From NCBI RefSeq assembly GCF_023736155.1, contig NZ_JAMLJJ010000001.1:744001-808000 (forward strand): DNA of 64,000 nt. The letters are read 5' to 3'. Positions 9,351 through 16,995 of this stretch are shown in pieces. Position 1 is the stretch's first letter. The number at the start of each line of letters is the position of its first letter. The notes under the pieces were generated by a model. The model was not told the origin of the DNA, searched no databases, and saw only the letters and a list, made by a program, of their open reading frames with translations. This DNA comes from Larsenimonas salina (GTDB lineage: Bacteria > Pseudomonadota > Gammaproteobacteria > Pseudomonadales > Halomonadaceae). A program made the translations under genes and the position numbers.

Positions 9351-10181
9351 TTATTCGAGCGGAATCGACAAGGTCATGACTGGCTCGCCGTTGGCGTCGC
9401 GCTTGCCATCATTATAAAGGATGCGCGAGTGATCCACCTTGATCTGCTCACCGTGGGTCAATGCCCAGCCCAGCGCCATGTGCTGAAAAACACTTTCGAA
9501 CTCGTCCCAGCAGTTCAATGTCGTCTGGATCTCGCGGCCCGGTTCAACGCAAAGCCAGCGAAGTGGCAGCGGCGGATTCCAGGTTTCACGCTTGGCCATG
9601 CGGTAGCCGATATCCTTGCGAATACGGTGCTCGGGCGTAATGCGCGGATCGTCATAGACAAAGCAGACCGGCTCAAGAATGCACTCTTTGGTGCCACGCG
9701 GGCACAGATCCAGCAGGTGGCGACGGATGCTCTCCTCACTGCCCTGCTCTTCACCGAAGGCGCGCATGACCAGGAAGTAAGACGCTTCTTCTTTTTCGAC
9801 GACCTGAACCGGGCGGGCGTCCTTGGCGGCAACCTTGGTAGCCCCCATGGTCACACGAAGCGTATCGCGGTAGGTGCGTGGTGACATGTCAAAGTGACGA
9901 CGAAATACTCGGCTAAACGCGGCGTGATCCTGATATCCACACTCCAAAGCAACTTCCATGATGCTTTTGCGAGTATACACAAGCAGCAGTGCCGCACGGT
10001 CAAGCCGGATCGCTGCATGATAATCGGTCGGGGTAATTCCGAACGACTGCTTGAACTTGCGACGCAGATGAGAGGTGGACAGACCGACCTGCTTCGCGAC
10101 TGCCGTCATGGGCAGCAGTTCATTGGTGTGCTCGTGAAGGATTACTTCTGTTGCCGCTACATCGAATTCTTTGCCATTCAT
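9351..10181 (-). CDS. AraC-family regulator with GyrI-like effector domain
   Basis: Transcription factor of about 276 residues. Residues roughly 5-105 form the two helix-turn-helix motifs of AraC/XylS proteins (MTAVAKQVGLSTSHLRRKFK, then IMEVALECGYQDHAAFSRVF with the family ending FDMSPRTYRD). Residues from about 125 form a GyrI-like (SOUL/AraC effector) domain that in relatives such as Rob or SbmC binds hydrophobic small molecules. DNA-binding domain first, sensor second, is the Rob arrangement. The ATG at 10181 has GGA 7 bases upstream; an ATG at 10193 is also possible but has its GGG directly abutting. Target genes are unknown; position next to acrR makes stress or drug response plausible. 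Confidence 0.85.
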   Translation of the reverse strand: MNGKEFDVAATEVILHEHTNELLPMTAVAKQVGLSTSHLRRKFKQSFGITPTDYHAAIRLDRAALLLVYTRKSIMEVALECGYQDHAAFSRVFRRHFDMSPRTYRDTLRVTMGATKVAAKDARPVQVVEKEEASYFLVMRAFGEEQGSEESIRRHLLDLCPRGTKECILEPVCFVYDDPRITPEHRIRKDIGYRMAKRETWNPPLPLRWLCVEPGREIQTTLNCWDEFESVFQHMALGWALTHGEQIKVDHSRILYNDGKRDANGEPVMTLSIPLE

Positions 10182-10193
10182 ATCGTGTTCCAT

Positions 10194-10696
10194 CCCTTTA
10201 ACGATATTTTTTTAGAATGCTTGTCGAAGGCCTGTGGCCTTTCAGGGCAGCAGCACGAAGTTCTTCGTCTTCTTTTCACCAGCCATACGCCGCATCCCGC
10301 ACGCTGTATGGCTCGTGGCTATCTGCCTCAAGCTTGGGCAAAGCCTAAAGGGGGGGCATAAGTAAAGGAAGAATGAATCTGGAGATGCTTATAAAAATGG
10401 CGCTTGGGGGCGGGAACAAAAAATCAGAAGATTAAGCCGATATTATTCTTATAACTAATACCTCAAAAACAAAGGATTAGAAAAGTAATACCAGACTTTA
10501 AAACAAAAAAATAAATTCCTTTATAAACAGAAGGTTAGATAAAAAAGCGGGGAAGGTAAGCAAACCGCTACATAGTCACATAAAAATACCAAAAATCACT
10601 TCAACACACTTTTTATATCAAAATGACCAATCAAGGTATTAAAAAGCGCATTTACAAGAATTGCTTTTTTACTTCTTCTTATAAAAGAAGCGTCAT
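10194..10696. other. Gene-free, partly AT-rich region between fliA and the AraC-type gene
   Basis: About 500 bases without a supported gene. The part 10380-10690 is strikingly AT-rich against the surrounding sequence. An 8-base perfect inverted repeat (AGCCATAC at 10281-10288, GTATGGCT at 10305-10312) lies upstream of the AraC-type gene and could be a regulator site. No codon-like reading frame of any length is convincing. Confidence 0.5.
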
Positions 10697-10720
10697 CAAA
10701 ACCCGCGTTGTACACGGGCT
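10697..10720 (-). terminator. Terminator of fliA
   Basis: Read on the minus strand: CCCGTG, loop TACAA, CGCGGG (one T-G pair), then TTTT. It begins about 10 bases beyond the fliA stop. Confidence 0.7.
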
Positions 10721-10729
10721 TCATAAACA

Positions 10730-11446
10730 TTACGCCGGCTCATTTACCATACTGGCGCGAAGACGCGATACCGCCTGGCTGTGAAGCTGACATACTCGTG
10801 ACTCGCTGACACCCAGAATGGAACCGATTTCCTTCAGATTGAGCTCTTCCTGGTAATAGAGGCCAAGCAACAGCTTTTCACGCTCGGGCAGATTATCAAT
10901 GGCCGATGCCAACTGCTGACGATCGGCAAAGGCAAAGAAGGATTCCTGAGGGGTTGCCATCGACGCCACGTCGGACGACACATGCGATGCCTCACTTTCA
11001 TCGGAGCTCGTATCCTCGAACGGCAGCAAATACCCGTTGTTGGTGTCATTGAGGACCTTGCGGTACTCCTCAAGTGTGATACCAAGTTCCTCGGAAATTT
11101 CGCGCTCGGTCGCAGGCCGCGCGTTTTCCTGCTCGAGTTTATGAATGGCGCGATCGATATCGCGGCTGGTACGGCGCACACTTCGTGGCAGCCAGTCACG
11201 GCTTCGAAGCTCATCGATCATTGCCCCACGAATGCGCTGGGACGCGTAGGTAGAAAAAGTAGCGCCCTGGCCGGAGTCGAAACGATTGTACGCATCGAGC
11301 AGTCCGACCATGCCAGCCTGGATAAGATCATCCAGCTCGACGCTTGCAGGCAGCCTGACCTGAAGCTGCAGGGCCTGACGCCGAACGAGGGGCATATATT
11401 GATCAACCAGGTTCGACGGATTCAACTTGCCTTCGGCGGTATACAT
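10730..11446 (-). CDS. fliA: Flagellar sigma factor FliA (sigma-28)
   Basis: Directs RNA polymerase to late flagellar and chemotaxis genes. The 238-residue product begins MYTAEGKL, as in E. coli FliA, and shows region 2 (VRLPASVELDDLIQAGMVGL, then QRIRGAMIDELRSRDWLPRS), region 3, and region 4 with LPEREKLLLGLYYQEELNL and the helix-turn-helix GVSESRVCQLHSQA. The frame stays open another 37 codons upstream, with a strong GAGGAGG sited too far from any in-frame start. I choose 11446 by alignment although its ribosome site is weak. Its promoters are recognisable in this window upstream of both flagellin genes, flgM, the receptor gene and motA. FlgM is its anti-sigma partner. Confidence 0.95.
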   Translation of the reverse strand: MYTAEGKLNPSNLVDQYMPLVRRQALQLQVRLPASVELDDLIQAGMVGLLDAYNRFDSGQGATFSTYASQRIRGAMIDELRSRDWLPRSVRRTSRDIDRAIHKLEQENARPATEREISEELGITLEEYRKVLNDTNNGYLLPFEDTSSDESEASHVSSDVASMATPQESFFAFADRQQLASAIDNLPEREKLLLGLYYQEELNLKEIGSILGVSESRVCQLHSQAVSRLRASMVNEPA

Positions 11447-11647
11447 AGTCGGGGTCTCTGAAAGCCTGCTCAGCCGAAATTCGAGCGCAGAAGTAACATC
11501 TAATACGCTCACCATGCAGGCCATACTACGCGCGCACGCCCCTCCTCTAACCGCCAATAAGCCCTAATGTACGTGGCTTGATTCGCTTTTTGGACACCTC
11601 CGGTAACACTGGATACCTTTTCACACAAACTTTTTTGAGAATCCGTC

Positions 11648-11674
11648 TAAAGCAAAAACGGCGTGCGTCGATAA
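11648..11674 (+). promoter_or_regulatory. Sigma-28 promoter of fliC1
   Basis: TAAAGCAA (11648-11655), an 11-base spacer, GTCGATAA (11667-11674). This matches the FliA consensus TAAAGTTT-N11-GCCGATAA at most positions. Transcription would start near 11681, giving a leader of about 75 bases. Confidence 0.88.
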
Positions 11675-11682
11675 CTTCACCA

Positions 11683-11724
11683 GCGGCGAAAACAGCCGCA
11701 CAAGAATGGCGCCACCACCGCCAT
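11683..11724 (+). promoter_or_regulatory. Structured 5' leader of fliC1
   Basis: Two hairpins: GCGGC (11683-11687) with GCCGC (11695-11699), at the predicted 5' end of the mRNA, and ATGGCG (11706-11711) with CGCCAT (11719-11724). Both are matched in the fliC2 leader, the first with different bases that keep pairing, which suggests the fold matters, for example for mRNA stability or translation. Confidence 0.5.
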
Positions 11725-11755
11725 CTCCATAACACAGCGTTAAGGAATCGATATC

Positions 11756-12835
11756 ATGGCAATGGTCATCAACACCAATACCCTGTCTCTCCAGACTCAG
11801 CAAAACCTGAACAAGTCACAGTCTCAGCTGAACAGCGCGATCGAGAAGCTCTCTTCTGGCTCACGCATCAACAGCGCCAAGGACGACGCCGCCGGTCAGG
11901 CGATTGCCAACCGCATGTCGTCCCAGATCACTGGCTTGAACCAGGCCTCGCGCAACGCCAACGACGGCATCTCGCTGGCCCAGACTGCCGAAGGCGCGCT
12001 TGACCAGGTTAACGACAACCTTCAGCGCATTCGTGAGCTGTCTGTTCAAGCCTCAAACGGCACCAACTCAGCAGAAGATCTGGACTCCATCCAGGATGAA
12101 ATCAACCAACGTTTGTCCGAAGTTGACCGTGTCTCGGGCCAAACCAATTTCAACGGCACCAAGGTACTGGATTCCGACCAGGGGCTTTCAATTCAGGTTG
12201 GTGCCAACGACGGCGAAACCATCAGTGTCAATCTGAAAGAAATCAACTCTCAGACACTTGGCCTTACAGGGTTTGATGTCACAGATCTTGCAAAGAAAGT
12301 AGAAGCTGCTGATGCTACAGGTGCGGATCCCAGTGCGACATACAGTTTTACCGATTCAAACAGTGGCGCAGTAACTACCGGAACTGTCTTTGAAGGAAAA
12401 GATGGTAATAACTATCTACAAGATAGTGATGGAAACGTTTACGCTGCCACCGTAGCGGCAGCTGCCGATACAGATGGAAATGCCGCTAACGGAAACGAAG
12501 ATGTTGAGGTTACTTTTGACAGCAGTGCCCCTTTGGATCTTGCAGCGCAAGCAGCTGCAGGTATGAACCCGCTGGCATCATTGGACAACGCCCTAAGCAC
12601 CGTTGATAACCTTCGCTCCGATCTTGGTGCGGTCCAGAACCGCTTCGATTCCGCGATCGAAAATATCAATACCACGTCCACCAACCTGAGCTCTGCCCGC
12701 TCACGCATCGAGGACGCGGACTACGCGACCGAAGTATCCAATATGTCCAAGGCGCAGATCCTTCAGCAGGCCGGCACCTCGGTACTTGCCCAGGCCAACC
12801 AGACCACTCAGGGCGTACTGTCTCTGCTGGGTTAA
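11756..12835 (+). CDS. fliC: Flagellin, copy 1
   Basis: Filament subunit of 359 residues exported by the flagellar secretion system. The N-terminal D0/D1 domain begins MAMVINTNTLSLQTQQNLNK and holds the TLR5-type region ELSVQASNGTNS; the C-terminal D1/D0 ends TQGVLSLLG. Residues 175-279 form the variable outer domain, rich in Asp, Gly, Thr and Ala and acidic, as expected for a halotolerant organism. Domains D2/D3 are short compared with enteric flagellins. A ribosome site (AAGGA) lies 9 bases upstream. It is transcribed alone from a sigma-28 promoter to its own terminator. Differences from copy 2 in the N-terminal part are only N116T and V123I. Confidence 0.96.
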   Translation: MAMVINTNTLSLQTQQNLNKSQSQLNSAIEKLSSGSRINSAKDDAAGQAIANRMSSQITGLNQASRNANDGISLAQTAEGALDQVNDNLQRIRELSVQASNGTNSAEDLDSIQDEINQRLSEVDRVSGQTNFNGTKVLDSDQGLSIQVGANDGETISVNLKEINSQTLGLTGFDVTDLAKKVEAADATGADPSATYSFTDSNSGAVTTGTVFEGKDGNNYLQDSDGNVYAATVAAAADTDGNAANGNEDVEVTFDSSAPLDLAAQAAAGMNPLASLDNALSTVDNLRSDLGAVQNRFDSAIENINTTSTNLSSARSRIEDADYATEVSNMSKAQILQQAGTSVLAQANQTTQGVLSLLG

Positions 12836-12856
12836 TCCTGAACGCGTGGTGAGACG

Positions 12857-12880
12857 AGGCCGGCTTTGCCGGCCTTTTTT
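12857..12880 (+). terminator. Terminator of fliC1
   Basis: Perfect stem AGGCCGGC / GCCGGCCT with a TTT loop, then T6. Confidence 0.93.
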
Positions 12881-12955
12881 ATGCACACGTCCCAGTTAAA
12901 CCACAAGATACGCAGATAATTATTCCCTGACTCTGCTTTTAAGCGCCTTTCATAC

Positions 12956-12982
12956 TTAAGCAATGCTCTTCTGTGCCGATAG
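12956..12982 (+). promoter_or_regulatory. Sigma-28 promoter of fliC2
   Basis: TTAAGCAA (12956-12963), an 11-base spacer, GCCGATAG (12975-12982). The spacing equals that of fliC1, but sequence outside the two boxes is unrelated, so the promoters have diverged more than the genes. Confidence 0.87.
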
Positions 12983-12991
12983 TTACTTCAG

Positions 12992-13031
12992 CGGCGAGAA
13001 ACGCCGTACAAAATGGCGCCACCACCGCCAT
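12992..13031 (+). promoter_or_regulatory. Structured 5' leader of fliC2
   Basis: CGGCG (12992-12996) with CGCCG (13002-13006), then ATGGCG (13013-13018) with CGCCAT (13026-13031). The first stem is shifted and partly changed relative to fliC1 yet still fully paired; the second is identical. Confidence 0.5.
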
Positions 13032-13062
13032 CTCCATAACACAGCGTTAAGGAATCGACATC

Positions 13063-14154
13063 ATGGCAATGGTCATCAACACCAATACTCTGTCTCTTCA
13101 GACTCAACAAAACCTGAACAAGTCACAGTCTCAGTTGAACAGCGCGATCGAGAAGCTCTCTTCTGGCTCACGCATCAACAGCGCCAAGGACGACGCCGCC
13201 GGTCAGGCCATCGCCAACCGCATGTCCTCCCAGATTACCGGCTTGAACCAGGCGTCACGCAACGCCAACGACGGCATCTCGCTGGCTCAGACCGCCGAAG
13301 GCGCGCTTGACCAGGTCAACGACAACCTTCAGCGCATTCGTGAGCTGTCTGTTCAAGCCTCAAACGGCACCAACTCAGCCGAAGACCTTGATTCCATCCA
13401 GGATGAAATTACCCAGCGTCTGTCTGAAATTGACCGGGTCTCAGGTCAAACCAATTTCAACGGCACCAAGGTACTGGATTCCGATCAAGGGCTTTCGATT
13501 CAGGTGGGTGCCAACGACGGCGAGACCATCAGTGTCAACCTGAAGGAAATCAACTCTCAGACACTTGGGCTTACGGGCTTCGACGCTACCAATTTCGCAA
13601 AAACAGTAGAAGCCACTAACGTTGCGGGCGCATCCGAAGATGCCAAGTTTAGCTTTGATGACACCAGTAGCTCAGTAACTGGTGGAACTGTATTTGAGGC
13701 TAAAGATGGCAGCTTCTATCTTCAGGCCGACGATGGAAATGTTTATTCTGCCACTGTCACGCCTACTGACACCGATAACGATGATGCTGATGCTGATACC
13801 ACGACAGGTACGCTCGAAGACGTAGTTGTCGCTTTTGACAGCGCTAGTCCACTCGATGCTAACGCTCAAAAAGCAGCGGGCATGAATGCTCTTGGCGCTC
13901 TAGACGATGCGCTCAGCACCGTTGATAACCTTCGCTCCGACCTCGGTGCGGTCCAGAACCGCTTCGATTCCGCGATCGAAAACATCAACACTACGTCTAC
14001 CAACCTGAGTTCAGCGCGCTCACGCATCGAGGACGCGGACTACGCGACCGAAGTGTCCAACATGTCCAAGGCGCAGATCCTGCAGCAGGCCGGCACCTCG
14101 GTGCTTGCCCAGGCCAACCAGACCACCCAGGGCGTGCTGTCTCTGCTGGGTTAA
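13063..14154 (+). CDS. fliC: Flagellin, copy 2
   Basis: Second filament subunit, 363 residues. Residues 1-174 match copy 1 except two substitutions and the last 80 are identical. Residues 175-283 form a different but equally acidic central domain (many Asp in the DTDNDDADADTTTG stretch). Codon-level changes between copies are mainly synonymous at the ends, which shows selection on the packing domains. It has its own sigma-28 promoter, leader, ribosome site and terminator, so both flagellins can be made at once and a mixed filament is likely. Whether one copy dominates cannot be judged here. Confidence 0.96.
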   Translation: MAMVINTNTLSLQTQQNLNKSQSQLNSAIEKLSSGSRINSAKDDAAGQAIANRMSSQITGLNQASRNANDGISLAQTAEGALDQVNDNLQRIRELSVQASNGTNSAEDLDSIQDEITQRLSEIDRVSGQTNFNGTKVLDSDQGLSIQVGANDGETISVNLKEINSQTLGLTGFDATNFAKTVEATNVAGASEDAKFSFDDTSSSVTGGTVFEAKDGSFYLQADDGNVYSATVTPTDTDNDDADADTTTGTLEDVVVAFDSASPLDANAQKAAGMNALGALDDALSTVDNLRSDLGAVQNRFDSAIENINTTSTNLSSARSRIEDADYATEVSNMSKAQILQQAGTSVLAQANQTTQGVLSLLG

Positions 14155-14174
14155 TCTAGAAAGATTGTACCAAC

Positions 14175-14199
14175 GAGGCCGGCTCTGCCGGCCTTTTTG
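14175..14199 (+). terminator. Terminator of fliC2
   Basis: Stem AGGCCGGC / GCCGGCCT with a TCT loop and T5; nearly the same as the fliC1 terminator. Confidence 0.92.
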
Positions 14200-14296
14200 C
14201 ATGCCCCTTCAGCGCATGCGTACAAAAAAAACCATAATAACTAACGCGACAGTGTCACCCACTCAGGCGGTTTAACGAACCACGCATGGTGATGTC

Positions 14297-14650
14297 ATGT
14301 CTCTACCGATTACACACGCACACGCAACCCCACTTTCCACAGAAAGCCAGCTTCCGGTGCCGCAGGCCTCGAGCGAAGGCGTCCTGGCTCGCGCTTCCCC
14401 CTCTGATTTAGAGTTACCCCAAACAACCGCTTCCCCGGAACGTCCCCCGCTCGATCAAACCGAGCTGGACAGCTACATGCAGGAATACGGCGTGCGCTTC
14501 AAGCTCGATCAGGACATCGACCGCATGGTGGTGCACCTGATCGATAAGGCAAACGGCGAACTGATCCGACAGATCCCGTCCGAAGAAATGGTCGGCATCA
14601 TCACGCGCCTGCAGGAGGGGTCGCTTCAAATGATTGACACTCGGGCCTAG
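14297..14650 (+). CDS. flaG: FlaG family protein
   Basis: Small cytoplasmic protein of 117 residues. The conserved C-terminal FlaG part is visible from about residue 55 (the Y-x-x-R-F-K-L-D stretch, then MVVHLIDKANGELIRQIPSE and a terminal amphipathic helix). The first 50 residues are Ser/Pro-rich and poorly conserved. In Pseudomonas, Vibrio and Campylobacter FlaG influences filament length; its mechanism is not well settled. It follows the flagellins, the usual place, but fliD and fliS that normally come next are missing. No sigma-28 promoter was found directly upstream. A bidirectional terminator separates it from fliE. Confidence 0.88.
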   Translation: MSLPITHAHATPLSTESQLPVPQASSEGVLARASPSDLELPQTTASPERPPLDQTELDSYMQEYGVRFKLDQDIDRMVVHLIDKANGELIRQIPSEEMVGIITRLQEGSLQMIDTRA

Positions 14651-14663
14651 TCTGTAACGCTCA

Positions 14664-14692
14664 TAAAAAAGCCCACCATAAGGTGGGCTTTA
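14664..14692. terminator. Bidirectional terminator flaG / fliE
   Basis: A6, stem AGCCCACC / GGTGGGCT with an ATAA loop, then TTTAT. It serves two convergent genes. Confidence 0.85.
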
Positions 14693-14711
14693 TAGCGCAA
14701 CAGCACAGCCA

Positions 14712-15050
14712 TCACACCTGCATGCTCATGATCTCTTTATAGGCGCTCATCAACCGGTTTCGAACCTGAACGCCCATTTCAAAGGACACGCTCGATTTTT
14801 GCATATCAATCATGACATCGTTGATACCAATGCCCGGGTCGCCTCGCTCGAATGCTTCCGCCTTGGCGTTGGCGGCTTGCTTCATGCCATCAATGCGATC
14901 AATGGATGATTTCAGCATCCCGGCAAAACTTACATTGCTATCACTGCCTTGATCATTGTTGAGTCCAAACGATGTTCCCTGCGCCTGAGTTGCAGTCGAT
15001 TGCAACTGCTGAACCACAGACTGTAAGCTACCTGCAGACTCGATCGCCAT
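14712..15050 (-). CDS. fliE: Flagellar hook-basal body protein FliE
   Basis: Rod adaptor joining the MS-ring to the proximal rod, exported early by the flagellar apparatus. The 112-residue product has the family C-terminus (GINDVMIDMQKSSVSFEMGV, then VRNRLMSAYKEIMSMQV). I start at the ATG at 15050, preceded by GGGAGGG; a TTG four codons upstream is in frame but overlaps that site. Divergent from fliF, with 262 bases between the two starts, it is presumably driven by an early (class 2) promoter there that I could not define. Confidence 0.94.
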   Translation of the reverse strand: MAIESAGSLQSVVQQLQSTATQAQGTSFGLNNDQGSDSNVSFAGMLKSSIDRIDGMKQAANAKAEAFERGDPGIGINDVMIDMQKSSVSFEMGVQVRNRLMSAYKEIMSMQV

Positions 15051-15312
15051 GAGCCCTCCCAAAGATTAAGTCGTTATGTATCGATCTGGAACAAGCTTAC
15101 CAATCAAGCGTCCGGCCCGATTACAATAATTAACGATCAAAAACACACCTTTTCAGTCCATAGCCTCGCCCGCCTTTCGCAATAATACCCTCGACCCAAG
15201 CCGCAACGAGCAAAAGCGCATCGTTGATACAACATCGGCATGTATTTAGGGCATGACAACCATTTCGGGCATAACACCGCACAGCATGATTCAGGCGTAA
15301 CGAGGCGCACCT

Positions 15313-16995
15313 ATGACCAATGAAGCGACTTCAACGACGATGGGTGGGGATAAAAAACCGTCGTTGATTGAGCAGATCAAGGCAAACCCGAAGATCCCGG
15401 CGATCATTGTGGCCGCGGCGGCACTTGCCATTGTCGTTACGCTTCTGCTCTGGGCACGAAGCCCCGACTACCGCGTCCTGTTCTCGAACCTCAGCGGCCG
15501 GGATGGTGGCGAGATCGTGACGCAGCTCGAGCAGATGCAAATCCCTTACAAGCTCTCCCCCAACGGCGAAACGATCTCCGTCCCGGTAGACCAGGTCGCC
15601 CAAACGCGTCTGAATCTGGCGGGCCAAGGGCTGCCGCGCGGCGGCAATGTAGGCTTTGAGCTGATGGACAACCAGTCGTTCGGCGTCAGCCAGTTTGCTG
15701 AACACGTCAACTACCAGCGCTCACTCGAAGGCGAACTGGCCCGCTCCATCGAATCGCTTGGGAGTGTTCGCACCGCCCGAGTCCACCTCGCCATTCCAAA
15801 ACCGACCGTCTTTGTTCGAGACAAGAAATCACCACGCGCCTCAATCGTGGTGTCACTTTATGCCGGCCGCGTGCTTGATGCCGGCCAGGTCAATGCGATT
15901 ACCCATCTGGTCTCAAGCAGTGTGACCGACATGCCTGCAAGCCAGGTCACTGTGGTGGATGAAAGCGGCAACCTTTTATCCAACTCTGCAAGCGATGGCC
16001 TAGGTGAAATGAATGACACCCAGCTTAAATACACCACCAAAATCGAAGACAAGATCCGAAGCCGAATCGAATCGATCATTGCGCCACTGGTTGGCAAGAA
16101 TAACGTCAAGGCCATGGTAACGGCCGATGTCGACTTCTCGGTGGGTGAACACACTCAGGAAAAATACGGCCCCAACCAGCCCCCGAACGAGGCAGCGGTT
16201 CGTAGCCAGCAGACCAGTGAAGCCAAGCAGGTTGGAGAAGGTACGGTCGGCGGTGTGCCGGGCGCGCTGAGCAATCAGCCACCGGGCACCGCGGCGTCTC
16301 CGATCAATGCTCAACAAGAAGGTGAAGACGGCGAGCAACAAGTCACGGCCCCCCAGTCGAGCCAGCGAAACACTACGGTCAATTACGAAGTCGATCGCAC
16401 GATCCGTCATGTGAAAGAAGACACCGGCCAGGTCGAACGTTTATCCGTCGCGGTCGTTGTCAACTTCCGTCCGCAGGTCGATGAGGAAGGTAACGTTACC
16501 CAGGCGGCGCTGAGCGATGAGGAAATGCAGCGCATCAATCGCCTGGTTCGTGAAGCCATGGGCTTTAGTGATGCTCGAGGCGATTCGCTCGAAGTCGTCA
16601 ACTCGCAGTTCACCGAGCCCGAACGGATGCCGACGCCGCCCTGGTGGCAGAATTCCGAGCTAATCGCGCTGGCGATGACCATTGGCAAGTACCTGCTGAT
16701 CGCACTTATCGCCCTCTTCCTCTGGAAGAAACTGGTCAAGCCGTACGCCGGACGCTACATGCCGCGTCAGGAGCGCGACGAAGATGGCATCTCTGTCATG
16801 GTCGGCGACGATGACGACGAAGACGACATCGACCAGGAAATGGAAAACAAACGCCTCAAGCAGGAAGAACAGAAACGCAACCAGAAACGCGAAGAGTACA
16901 AACGCAAGCTCGAAAACACACGCACGGTCGCCAAACAGGATCCGAAACTGGTCGCAGTCATAATCAAAGGGTGGATGCATCACGATGGCCAATAA
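15313..16995 (+). CDS. fliF: Flagellar MS-ring protein FliF
   Basis: Inner-membrane ring scaffold of the basal body, 560 residues. A first transmembrane segment (about residues 30-48, IIVAAAALAIVVTLLLWA) precedes the periplasmic ring-building motifs (YRVLFSNLSGRDGGEIVTQL; LARSIESLGSVRTARVHLAIP). A Gln/Ser/Glu-rich linker lies at about 300-350, a second membrane segment near 455-475, and then a cytoplasmic tail. The tail carries a very acidic patch (DDDDEDDIDQEME) and a KR-rich coiled helix. The last residues overlap fliG by 11 bases and should provide the FliG-binding site. First gene of a fliFGHIJK operon; GAGG precedes the ATG. Confidence 0.97.
   Translation: MTNEATSTTMGGDKKPSLIEQIKANPKIPAIIVAAAALAIVVTLLLWARSPDYRVLFSNLSGRDGGEIVTQLEQMQIPYKLSPNGETISVPVDQVAQTRLNLAGQGLPRGGNVGFELMDNQSFGVSQFAEHVNYQRSLEGELARSIESLGSVRTARVHLAIPKPTVFVRDKKSPRASIVVSLYAGRVLDAGQVNAITHLVSSSVTDMPASQVTVVDESGNLLSNSASDGLGEMNDTQLKYTTKIEDKIRSRIESIIAPLVGKNNVKAMVTADVDFSVGEHTQEKYGPNQPPNEAAVRSQQTSEAKQVGEGTVGGVPGALSNQPPGTAASPINAQQEGEDGEQQVTAPQSSQRNTTVNYEVDRTIRHVKEDTGQVERLSVAVVVNFRPQVDEEGNVTQAALSDEEMQRINRLVREAMGFSDARGDSLEVVNSQFTEPERMPTPPWWQNSELIALAMTIGKYLLIALIALFLWKKLVKPYAGRYMPRQERDEDGISVMVGDDDDEDDIDQEMENKRLKQEEQKRNQKREEYKRKLENTRTVAKQDPKLVAVIIKGWMHHDGQ

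Larger units (their letters stand above)
11447..11755. other. Intergenic region between fliA and fliC1
   Basis: About 310 bases separating the divergent fliA and first flagellin genes. It contains the sigma-28 promoter of fliC1 and a structured leader (separate entries). No clear sigma-70 promoter for fliA could be read with confidence. Confidence 0.6.
11706..14199 (+). repeat. Tandem flagellin duplication
   Basis: Two direct units 1307 bases apart. The 50 bases before each ATG (11706-11755 and 13013-13062) differ at a single base. The coding ends (residues 1-174 and the last 80) are nearly identical, and both terminators have almost the same stem. Only the middle of the genes differs. The sharing of leader, gene and terminator points to duplication of a whole transcription unit followed by divergence of the surface-exposed core, or by gene conversion keeping the ends alike. 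Confidence 0.9.

Noticed and set aside
9894-10361. Plus-strand frame of 155 codons
   Set aside because: Mostly antisense to the AraC-type gene, with no ribosome site.
10672-10690. CTTCTT/AAGAAG hairpin as a second fliA terminator
   Set aside because: The stem is A/T-only and short, with no T-tract on the minus strand; the G/C hairpin at 10697-10720 explains termination better.
11447-11557. Longer fliA with 37 extra N-terminal residues
   Set aside because: The extra part has no counterpart in FliA proteins and its strong GAGGAGG is too far from an in-frame start.
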